Of a stretch of DNA of 33,250 nucleotides, positions 27,471-33,250 are shown one piece after another (positions within the stretch are counted from its first letter, which is position 1; the number at the start of each line of letters is the position of its first letter). Source of the stretch: Alphaproteobacteria bacterium (lineage in GTDB: Bacteria > Pseudomonadota > Alphaproteobacteria > SMXQ01); assembly GCA_029863585.1 (NCBI GenBank), contig JAOTVC010000015.1, forward strand, positions 1 to 33,250, in the 5' to 3' direction. The position numbers and the translations under genes are program-made. The notes beneath the pieces were generated by a model. The model had not been told where the DNA came from, did not search any database, and worked only from the letters and a program-made list of their open reading frames with translations.

Positions 27471-28277
27471 TCAGGCCGAAGCGTCGGCGATCATGCGGTC
27501 GAGCAGCGCCTCGATCTCCGGGGTGCGGGTGGGGTCCATGGGCACGCCTTGGAAAACGTCCTCGCCGGCGAGCCACCGGCATTCGGCGTCTTCGGTCTCA
27601 AGCGCCCGTTCCAGGGCGGCGTTGAGCTCGTAACTCCGGTGCGGCAGCCGGGCCGCCTTCAGCGCCGCGAACAGCGCCAGCTTGCAGTCCAGCGCGGCTT
27701 CGCCATGGGGGCGCGAGCCGGGGATGCGCGCGGTCGGATCGGCGACATTGGCGAGGCAGGCTTCGACCGACTGGGAAACATGGCCCCGGCAGCCCAGCGG
27801 CCGCGCGGAGTAGCGGCTGCAGGCATCGTCGGAAAGCAGGCCGCAGGGCACCGGCTTGCGGACCATGTCGCCGATCGTGAGGTGGCCGGCGGCGGCCCGG
27901 GATTCGCCGATCCGGGCCTTGAGCGCCGCCGCCTCCTGGGCACGGCCCTGGCGGATGGAAGCGGCAAGCTGCAGGACCTCGGGCGCCGCCGCGGTGACGA
28001 TCAGGGAGCAGCAATGGGCGCAGCCGCGTTTGCAATCGAGCCGTGGCAGCGCCGGATGGACCCTGAGATGGGCTTCAAACACCCGGTGCACGGCATCGGC
28101 CGCCTTGGAGGCGCGGCGCCCGTCGCCGCTGCGCCCCAGGACGCCCATGAGGTGCCGGACCAGGATGACGGCCGCAGGCGGGCCGGCGGTGGGAAACAGT
28201 CCTTCACGGAACAGCCGCTCGGTCAGCCGCGCCCGTTCCCTGGCCTGGCCGCGTCTTTGCTGCCGGCTCGGTTCCAT
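27471..28277 (-). CDS. YkgJ-type cysteine cluster protein
   Basis: This 268-residue protein contains the YkgJ (CxxCxxxCC) cysteine cluster. DCKRGCAHCCSLIVTAAAPE places Cys82, Cys86, Cys89 and Cys90 in the first half; a second half has VPCGLLSDDACSRYSARPLGCRGHVS. This pattern is thought to bind zinc or an iron-sulfur cluster; the biochemical role is unknown. The N-terminal 70 residues are Arg-rich and helical. No signal peptide is present. It lies 13 bases downstream of the methyltransferase gene on the same strand and is probably co-transcribed with it, so it may assist or be modified by that enzyme; this is inference only. Confidence 0.82.
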   Translation of the reverse strand: MEPSRQQRRGQARERARLTERLFREGLFPTAGPPAAVILVRHLMGVLGRSGDGRRASKAADAVHRVFEAHLRVHPALPRLDCKRGCAHCCSLIVTAAAPEVLQLAASIRQGRAQEAAALKARIGESRAAAGHLTIGDMVRKPVPCGLLSDDACSRYSARPLGCRGHVSQSVEACLANVADPTARIPGSRPHGEAALDCKLALFAALKAARLPHRSYELNAALERALETEDAECRWLAGEDVFQGVPMDPTRTPEIEALLDRMIADASA

Positions 28278-28290
28278 CGGTCGGTGGCCG

Positions 28291-28998
28291 TCAGGCGGCC
28301 TTCTTCAGGAGGGCGACCCGGGACATCTGGTCGAAGACCAGCTTGCCGTCCTCCTGCCTGGCCCCCGCGATGAACGCCCGGCGCGCCCCTTCGGGATCGG
28401 CCTCCAGCAGCCGCCGACGTTTTTCCCCACGCCGCACCTGGGCTTCGGCCCACTCCTCGAAGGAATCGTATTCCCGCCTGGCGGCGTAGGTCAGCTCGGT
28501 CAGCTTCGCGAAACCGCCGCGGAGCGCGCCCTCGACGGCGGCCTGGGCCTGGACCCGGACTGCGCGCTCGTCGTTGACCCGGCGGGTGGCTTCGAAATAG
28601 CGGCCTTGGGCTACCGGCTCCATGACGTAGAGCAGGCCGCCCGGCTTCAACACCCGATGGGCTTCCGCCATCGCCTTGGCCATCATCTCCGGGGCCACGT
28701 GATGCAGCGAGTTCGAGAACACGACCACGTCCAGGCTGGCATCGTCGAACGGCATGTCTTCGGCCCGGGCATTGCGCCAGGCGATGTTCATGCCGGCGTT
28801 ATCCGGGTGCCGGCGGGCGCGGGCGAGAGAGTCTTCGTTGATGTCGATGCCCGTCACGAAAGCCGCGCGGGCGGCAAGGATGCGGGTGAAGCGGCCTTCG
28901 CCGCAGCCGATATCGGCGACCGCCTTGCCTTCGAGATCGAGCAGCTCGCCGGAGATCTCGACATTGGTGGAATAGCGAACTTGCTGCTCTTCGGCCAT
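28291..28998 (-). CDS. Class I SAM-dependent methyltransferase
   Basis: This 235-residue protein has a Methyltransf_11-type fold: motif I VADIGCGEGRFTRILA, acidic residue after beta-2 in GIDINEDSL, motif II-like AEDMPFDDASLDVVVFSNSL, then HHV and HRVLKPGGLLYVMEP. The pattern resembles UbiE/Coq5 and other small-molecule methyltransferases, but the substrate cannot be told. The C-terminal third is Arg/Glu-rich. ATG 28998 (MAEEQQVRYS) is preferred; an ATG nine codons upstream is possible, and GGGGAG lies about 11 bases before the chosen start. It heads a two-gene unit with the YkgJ-type gene and is divergent from the MFS transporter gene (117-base gap). Confidence 0.86.
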   Translation of the reverse strand: MAEEQQVRYSTNVEISGELLDLEGKAVADIGCGEGRFTRILAARAAFVTGIDINEDSLARARRHPDNAGMNIAWRNARAEDMPFDDASLDVVVFSNSLHHVAPEMMAKAMAEAHRVLKPGGLLYVMEPVAQGRYFEATRRVNDERAVRVQAQAAVEGALRGGFAKLTELTYAARREYDSFEEWAEAQVRRGEKRRRLLEADPEGARRAFIAGARQEDGKLVFDQMSRVALLKKAA

Positions 28999-29115
28999 TG
29001 CTCTAGCTTCTCCCCTGGCTTCCATCGCGGCGCATCCGGCGCCTGGCGCCGGTTACGGGTCGTTAGCCGCGCGCGCCACAACAACCCCTACTTAGACGAT
29101 GCGGCCTGAGCGGTC

Positions 29116-30357
29116 ATGGAAAATATCGAGAGCTCCGCCCCCGCCGCGACCCCTTCGCCCAGCGCCCGCGCCATGATGGCGCCGCTGGTCTCCATGACGC
29201 TGGTCCAGGTGATCGTCTGCATGGCGGGATTTGCGGTCCCGGTCTACGCCGTGCCCATGGCCCGGGACCTCGGGGTGGCACCGGGGGCGGTCGGCTTCTA
29301 CATGTCGGCGGTGTTTTCCACCGCCATGGTGAGCGCGATTATCTGCGGCCAGGGGGTGCGGCGTTTCGGCGCCATCCGCATGGTACAGATGGCCCTGATC
29401 GCCGCCGCCCTTGCCCAGGGCGCCTTCGCGGCGGGCTCCCTGCCGCTGGCCGTCTTGGCGGCGCTGATCATGGGGATGGCCTATGGTCCACCGACCCCGT
29501 CGAGCTCTTACATCCTGGCGCGGACGACGCCGCCCAGGCTCATGCCGCTGGTGTTTTCCATCAAGCAGACCGGCGTGCCCGCGGGCGCCGCCCTGGCCGG
29601 CGCGGTGGTGCCGGCGCTGGTGCTGATCTGGGGGTGGCGGGGCGCGGCGCTGTCGATTGCCGCGCTGTGCCTCGCGGCCGTCGTTTTGATCCAGCCGCTC
29701 CGCGCCCGCCTCGACAGCGACCGCGATCCCGGCGCCCGGTTCCAAGGCGGGGTCTTCGGGCCGCTGCGCCTGGTGCTGGGGACGTCGGTCCTGCGACGGC
29801 TCGCTTTCATGTCTTTTTCCTTCACCGCGGTGCAGATGGCCCTGATCGCCTACCTCGTGACCTATCTGGTGGAGGTGATCGGCTTCGGCCTGGTCGAGGC
29901 GGGCTTGGTGCTTGCTTCGTGCAACCTTGCGGGCGTCGCCGGCCGGATTTTCTGGGGGGCGATATCGGGCACGGTGATCGACGCCCGGCGCCTACTGATC
30001 GCGCTCGGCGTTGCCATGACCGGCTCGTGCCTGGTGCTGGTCCTCTCCGCGCCCGGCTGGCCGCTCGCCCTGTTTCACGCCACGGCGATCCTGTTCGGGG
30101 CGACGGCGATCGGTTGGAATGGGGTCATGCTGGCGGAATTGGCGCGTGTCGCGCCGCCGGGACAGGCCGGGGCGGCAACCGGCGGCTTCGTGTTCGTGAC
30201 CTTCGGCGGCATCGTCGCGGCACCGGGATTGTTTGGCCTGTTGCTGGATTTCGGGGCCGGCTACAGCGGCGGGTTCTTGATGCTGGCGGCGTTCGCGGTG
30301 TTGGGGACCGCAATGTTGGTGGGTCAACGCCAGGCCCCGGCCGGGTCGCGCGCTTAA
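29116..30357 (+). CDS. Major facilitator superfamily transporter
   Basis: This 413-residue inner-membrane protein has twelve hydrophobic segments. The segment after helix 2 (GQGVRRFGAIRMVQMALIAAA) sits where the MFS motif A loop is expected. AYGPPTPSSSYILARTTPPR, then FSIKQTGVPAGAALAGAVVP, resemble the CynX/NimT-like and NNP-like groups, and the second half repeats the fold (IFWGAISGTVIDARRLLIAL). The substrate is unknown; related proteins move organic acids, cyanate or drugs. It is divergent from the methyltransferase gene, and its last four bases overlap the stop of the oppositely oriented transglycosylase gene. Confidence 0.88.
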   Translation: MENIESSAPAATPSPSARAMMAPLVSMTLVQVIVCMAGFAVPVYAVPMARDLGVAPGAVGFYMSAVFSTAMVSAIICGQGVRRFGAIRMVQMALIAAALAQGAFAAGSLPLAVLAALIMGMAYGPPTPSSSYILARTTPPRLMPLVFSIKQTGVPAGAALAGAVVPALVLIWGWRGAALSIAALCLAAVVLIQPLRARLDSDRDPGARFQGGVFGPLRLVLGTSVLRRLAFMSFSFTAVQMALIAYLVTYLVEVIGFGLVEAGLVLASCNLAGVAGRIFWGAISGTVIDARRLLIALGVAMTGSCLVLVLSAPGWPLALFHATAILFGATAIGWNGVMLAELARVAPPGQAGAATGGFVFVTFGGIVAAPGLFGLLLDFGAGYSGGFLMLAAFAVLGTAMLVGQRQAPAGSRA

Positions 30358-31097
30358 CGGCGCGGCGGTCTCATCCCCTGCAGCAGCAGCCTGGTGCGGC
30401 GCTCGGCCTGCAGCGCCAGTCTCTGGCGGCGGCGTTCCTCGTATTCGGCGATGATCCGGCCCCGGCGTTCGCTGGCGGCCCGGCGCCGCTCGGCATTCCA
30501 GAACTTCACGACCCGGCGCCAGTACGGCACCCGCTTCTGGCGCAGGCCGGAATGGTAATGGCCGACGGCGAGCGCCCAGGACCGTTTTTTCTTGTGCAGC
30601 TTGGTCAGGAACCGCGCGGCGTAGTCGACGTTGTCCGCCGGGTTGAAGGCGAGGCTCAGGTTGGAAAAGGCCCTGGGATGGTAGCCCAGGTTGATCTGCA
30701 TGCAGCCGATATCGATATTGCGCACGCCCTTGGCCTGCAGCCGTTTGACCAGCGCCACCGCGGCGGCGCGGTTGGGCAGATGGTGGCTCGTCGCGCCGGA
30801 CCGGACGGTCCAGGGCCAGGGAAAGGTCGCCTGATGGCTGCGGCTGTAGCGCCCCGATTCGGCCAGCGACATGGCCGAGAGCAGTTGGCTCGGGATGCGG
30901 TAGCGCCGTTCCGCCTTGCTTGCAGCCAGCTGACAGAGCTTGCCGTGCTTGGCGATGTGCTCCCCGTTCCGGAGCGGCGCCGCGGCGACGTCGGGAACGG
31001 TGCCCAGCAGGGCCGCAGCCCAGGCCGCGACGGCCAAGAGCGGCAGTGCCGCGCGCCGGTCCGGGGCCCGGGCGAATACGTCTTCACGCATGGTCAT
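30354..31097 (-). CDS. Lytic transglycosylase (SLT domain), secreted
   Basis: This 247-residue protein begins with a signal peptide or anchor (about residues 1-40, ALPLLAVAAWAAALLGTVPDVAAA). The SLT lysozyme-like domain has its catalytic glutamate at Glu80 in LLSAMSLAESGRYS. Further motifs are NIDIGCMQINLGYHP (the usual GxMQI) and FNPADNVDYAARFL. Such enzymes cleave the glycan strands of peptidoglycan, forming 1,6-anhydroMurNAc, and in alphaproteobacteria similar small SLT proteins help flagella or secretion systems cross the wall. The C-terminal 45 residues are strongly basic (repeated RR), which may bind wall polymers. ATG 31097 and an ATG two codons later are equally possible starts. Confidence 0.86.
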   Translation of the reverse strand: MTMREDVFARAPDRRAALPLLAVAAWAAALLGTVPDVAAAPLRNGEHIAKHGKLCQLAASKAERRYRIPSQLLSAMSLAESGRYSRSHQATFPWPWTVRSGATSHHLPNRAAAVALVKRLQAKGVRNIDIGCMQINLGYHPRAFSNLSLAFNPADNVDYAARFLTKLHKKKRSWALAVGHYHSGLRQKRVPYWRRVVKFWNAERRRAASERRGRIIAEYEERRRQRLALQAERRTRLLLQGMRPPRR

Positions 31098-31239
31098 GTC
31101 GAAGCGGTTGCAGCATTCTGCCCCCTAGAAGACGGGAAAAAGGTAAGGAAATCGTTACCAGGACCGGGTTCCCGACGGCCCGGCAATAGCGCCGGGTCGC
31201 CATGCTGGGACCGAAAATCATTATTCTTATATAAAACAT

Positions 31240-31268
31240 TTGACATTGAATTTTTACCATGAGAATCT
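31240..31268 (+). promoter_or_regulatory. Candidate promoter of the small RNA gene
   Basis: A perfect TTGACA (31240-31245) is followed after 17 bases by GAATCT (31263-31268), a weak -10 (AATCTT with an 18-base spacer is an alternative). The predicted start near 31275 coincides with the first base pairs of the RNA's first hairpin, which supports the assignment. The surrounding 60 bases are distinctly AT rich. Confidence 0.45.
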
Positions 31269-31274
31269 TCCCTT

Positions 31275-31366
31275 GCGACGGCGGTTCCGAAAGGGGCTCT
31301 GTCGTACACCCTTCTTGGGCGTTTCCTCCCTATACTCAAAGGCCACGCTTCGGCGTGGCCTTTTCT
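31275..31366 (+). ncRNA. Candidate small regulatory RNA with anti-Shine-Dalgarno segment
   Basis: An approximately 92-base transcript is predicted between a TTGACA promoter and a strong terminator, in a gap with no protein gene. Hairpin 1 (31276-31304) has two six-pair stems, CGACGG/CTGTCG and GGTTCC/GGGGCT, divided by a bulged C and closed by a GAAA tetraloop, with some G-U pairs. A small CCC/GGG hairpin follows (31309-31319), then a single-stranded stretch with TTTCCTCCC (31322-31330), complementary to ribosome-binding sites, and then the terminator. Many trans-acting sRNAs have this plan. I cannot assign it to a known family. Structure is hand-folded. Confidence 0.58.
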
Positions 31367-31369
31367 TTT
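31341..31369 (+). terminator. Intrinsic terminator, GC stem with TTCG loop and T tract
   Basis: GGCCACGC-TTCG-GCGTGGCC is a perfect eight-pair stem with a UUCG tetraloop, followed on the plus strand by TTTTCTTTT. On the minus strand only TTTGAG follows, so it can also serve weakly for the amidohydrolase gene ending at 31414, but the T tract shows the main direction is plus, where no protein gene precedes it. Confidence 0.9.
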
Positions 31370-31413
31370 CCGAAAATGTGTCTTGAGTTGGGCGCCGCGC
31401 CGAAGGGGGCGCT

Positions 31414-32325
31414 TCAGCCGGTCTTGGCCAGCGGATTGGCCAGTGCCGCCATCGACTGGGCGAGGTCCCGCATGCAGGTTGCGAGGGCGTCCAGGCCCGG
31501 CGTGCGGGTGAAATTCGCCTCGTCCATGTAGAGCGCGCGGTTGATCTCGATCTGAATGGCATGGACGCCGGCGGTCGGGCGGCCGTAATGCACCGTGGTG
31601 TAGCCCCCGGAATAGGGAATGTTGCGCGTCACCGAATAGCCCGGCCGGGCCAGCATATGCTCTACATGGCGGGTCAGCGCGCCGTCGCACGAGGCCCCGA
31701 AGCAATCGCCCAGGACGAAATCGACGCGCGACATGCCGGGGTCCTGGTCCATCGGGCCGCCGATCGACGGCATGGAATGGCAATCCACCAGAAGGCACCA
31801 GCCGAACAGGTCGCGGGTTTCCTCGACCAAGCCCTGCAAGGCCCGGTGATAGGGCCGGTAGAGCCGGTTGATGCGGTCGGCCGCCTCGGCGAAGGACAGC
31901 TTGCCGCGGTAGATTTCCTCGCCGCTGGCGACCACCCGGGCGATGGTGCCGAGCCCCGCCGCGATGCGCGGCGAATGGCTGTTGACGAAGGCGGGAAGCG
32001 GATCGGCGAACATCTCCGGATCGAGCTCGAACGGCTCCCGGTTGGGATCCATATAGGCCCTTGGAAACAAGGCCTTGATGAGCGGCGCCCCCATTTCCGG
32101 CGCGGCCCCGAAAATTTCGTCGACGAAGCTGTCTTCGGACTTGCGCAGGGCCTTGTCGTCGAGCCGAGAGGCCGCCTTGAACGCTTCGGTGTAGTTGGTG
32201 CCACTATGGGGCGAGGCGAAGACCACCGGCAGGGTGCGTTCGGCCGGGCGCTCGACGATATAGACCCCGTCCTGCTCGGATGGGGGCGGGGAGGCCGATT
32301 CCAAAGGGTCCTTGACGCTCGCCAT
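31414..32325 (-). CDS. N-formylglutamate amidohydrolase family protein
   Basis: This 303-residue protein belongs to the FGase family (Pfam FGase), metal-dependent amidohydrolases that include HutG, which releases formate from N-formyl-L-glutamate at the end of one histidine-degradation route. Conserved stretches are VVFASPHSGTNY (His40), ALFPRAYMDPNREPFELDP, PYHRALQGLVEE, LLVDCHSMPSIGG and VHAIQIEINRALYMDE. No other hut gene is nearby, so histidine catabolism is not shown by context; a gene of this family next to cpdR is common in alphaproteobacteria and its role there is unclear. It is divergent from cpdR with a 212-base AT-rich gap between. Confidence 0.9.
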   Translation of the reverse strand: MASVKDPLESASPPPSEQDGVYIVERPAERTLPVVFASPHSGTNYTEAFKAASRLDDKALRKSEDSFVDEIFGAAPEMGAPLIKALFPRAYMDPNREPFELDPEMFADPLPAFVNSHSPRIAAGLGTIARVVASGEEIYRGKLSFAEAADRINRLYRPYHRALQGLVEETRDLFGWCLLVDCHSMPSIGGPMDQDPGMSRVDFVLGDCFGASCDGALTRHVEHMLARPGYSVTRNIPYSGGYTTVHYGRPTAGVHAIQIEINRALYMDEANFTRTPGLDALATCMRDLAQSMAALANPLAKTG

Positions 32326-32537
32326 AATGGTCGAGGTTTAACCTATCCGCGCGTCCGTGTCACGGCCGGAGGCGGCGCGGCGCGGCGCCTATTTGTCGAT
32401 TAACGAAAACTCCATTTTGACCAAATTTTGATTGAGGTTTATTCTTTGGCAAGGAAATATCGCCATGTTTCTGCGGCCGGGGGCGCCAAGGTGCGGCGAA
32501 GTGGGATTAATTAATATTAATAAATGAAAGTCGAAGC
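32326..32537. promoter_or_regulatory. AT-rich divergent promoter region between the amidohydrolase and cpdR
   Basis: This gap is markedly AT rich compared with its surroundings. Just before cpdR it holds TTAATTAATATTAA (32507-32520), that is TTAA-N6-TTAA plus an overlapping TTAA, close to but not exactly the CtrA box TTAA-N7-TTAA. A GATTAAC is found near 32398. CtrA control of cpdR is known in Caulobacter; here it is only suggested. Confidence 0.35.
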
Positions 32538-32909
32538 ATGGCGCGGATACTGCTTGCCGAGGACGACACCACGATGCGGACCTTTCTGGCCAAGGCCTTG
32601 GAGCGGGCGGGCCACGAGGTGTTCGCCGTCGGTGATGGGCTGGAAGCCCTGGCGGCGGCCAAGGCGGTCCAGTTCGACCTGCTGGTCGCCGACGTGGTGA
32701 TGCCGTCCTTGGATGGGTTCCAGCTCGCCGCCCGCGCCCGGGTCACCCATCCCGAGCTGCAGGTGATGTTCATCACCGGATTTGCCGCCGTGACGCTGCG
32801 CGCCCGCGAGCAGGAGCTGCGCGGCTCCAAGGTTCTTTCCAAGCCCTTCCACCTGCGCGAGCTTGTGGAACAGGTGGAAGACGTCCTGCGTCAGCCTGCC
32901 GCCCTCTAG
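32538..32909 (+). CDS. cpdR: CpdR-type single-domain response regulator
   Basis: This 123-residue protein is a receiver domain with no output domain. It starts MARILLAEDDTTMRTFLAKA, which together with QVMFITGFAAVTL and VLSKPFHLRELVEQV is diagnostic of CpdR. Functional residues are the acidic pair Glu8/Asp9, phospho-acceptor Asp52 (LVADVVMP), Thr80 (FITG) and Lys102 (SKPF). In Caulobacter unphosphorylated CpdR primes the ClpXP protease for cell-cycle substrates such as PdeA and, through other factors, CtrA; CckA-ChpT phosphorylates it. The length is normal. It is divergent from the N-formylglutamate amidohydrolase gene. Confidence 0.93.
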   Translation: MARILLAEDDTTMRTFLAKALERAGHEVFAVGDGLEALAAAKAVQFDLLVADVVMPSLDGFQLAARARVTHPELQVMFITGFAAVTLRAREQELRGSKVLSKPFHLRELVEQVEDVLRQPAAL

Positions 32910-33069
32910 GGCCGGGCCGCCGCCGGAGATCTCCTGCCCTGGCGCGGCCGGCCGCTCAAGAACCGATAGCGAGACCGAAGGGGCGGCAGGGGTAGCCGCG
33001 GCGCCTCGCGTGTCGGCGGGGTCGGCAAGAGCGGGTGCGATACGCGGAAAATCCGTTGGCGGGATAGCC

Positions 33070-33250
33070 ATGCTCATGCGAGTGATTTTCGGCGCAATGC
33101 TGGCGACGCTTGCGGTTTGGCCCGCAGCGGCGCAGGTGGCCGGCAACGGCCGGTTGACCGGGGTCACGATTGCCGACGATGGAACCACGTGGACCTTCCA
33201 GCTTCTGGTGACCGGGCAAGGGGTCGCGGGCGACATCTCATATGACCATT
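33070..33250 (+). CDS. Secreted protein of unknown function, N-terminal part (cut by the window end)
   Basis: The frame from ATG 33070 stays open to the window edge. The first 60 residues begin with a signal peptide, MLMRVIFGAMLATLAVWPAA ending in AAAQ, followed by VAGNGRLTGVTIADDGTTWT and FQLLVTGQGVAGDISYDH, which looks like short beta strands. I do not recognise the family; a beta-rich N-terminal domain before a periplasmic enzyme is possible. ATG 33076 is an alternative start. The 160 bases between cpdR and this gene show no terminator or other gene. Confidence 0.55.
   Translation, partial: MLMRVIFGAMLATLAVWPAAAQVAGNGRLTGVTIADDGTTWTFQLLVTGQGVAGDISYDH

Noticed and set aside
31259-31531. 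A 90-codon plus-strand frame across the small-RNA candidate
   Set aside because: It has no good Shine-Dalgarno, runs through the intrinsic terminator and into the antisense of the amidohydrolase gene, and shows no family likeness.

Overview
The window is about 33 kb of high-GC, densely packed chromosome from an alphaproteobacterium, most likely a member of the Rhodospirillales. The evidence is gene content and order: a lysC-ptsP-...-prfA-prmC-DUF4167-...-clpB housekeeping block, a DUF4167 protein, a CpdR-type response regulator divergent from an N-formylglutamate amidohydrolase, a TorF-type porin behind a sigma-54 promoter, and an RpoH promoter of alphaproteobacterial type before clpB. Taxonomy is inferred from these features; no 16S gene or tRNA is present.

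Layout. 1-10.8 kb (+ strand) is one tightly packed run: the lysC 3' end, a nitronate monooxygenase/FabK-like flavoprotein, ptsP (EI-Ntr), a RodZ-like protein, ispG, hisS, a divergent glutamyl-tRNA reductase (hemA), prfA and prmC, many with 1-4 base overlaps. 10.9-16.4 kb (+) holds a DUF4167 protein, an AsnB-type asparagine synthetase and clpB with a clear heat-shock promoter. 16.4-20.4 kb holds an M23 peptidase (-), mtnA (+), a short-chain dehydrogenase (-) and a two-gene MerF / GDCCVxC-protein unit (-). 20.4-25.9 kb (-) is a four-gene operon encoding a DMSO-reductase-family molybdoenzyme of the SoeABC (cytoplasmic sulfite dehydrogenase) kind, plus a TauE/SafE-type anion exporter. 26.0-26.9 kb (-) is a TorF-type porin with its own sigma-54 promoter and intrinsic terminator. 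27.1-27.3 kb contains a broken histidine-kinase C-terminus. 27.5-29.0 kb (-) is a methyltransferase / YkgJ-type Cys-cluster pair. Then come an MFS transporter (+), a lytic transglycosylase (-), a gap that looks like a small RNA gene (+), an N-formylglutamate amidohydrolase (-), cpdR (+) and the start of a secreted protein (+) cut by the window end.

How the genes fit together. The left block is basic metabolism: aspartate-family amino acids, isoprenoids, His-tRNA, tetrapyrrole entry, translation termination and chaperoning. The Soe-like operon would oxidise sulfite in the cytoplasm, pass electrons to the quinone pool and possibly export the product or excess sulfite. The MerF/GDCCVxC pair would handle a thiophilic metal.

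Items most worth a second look are: the structured, apparently unannotated sRNA candidate at about 31275-31366; the MerF-like transporter lacking its second Cys pair while an overlapping 72-residue, 11-cysteine protein carries one; the GluTR-like gene in a lineage that normally makes 5-aminolevulinate by ALA synthase; and the sigma-54/NtrC-like control region of the porin.
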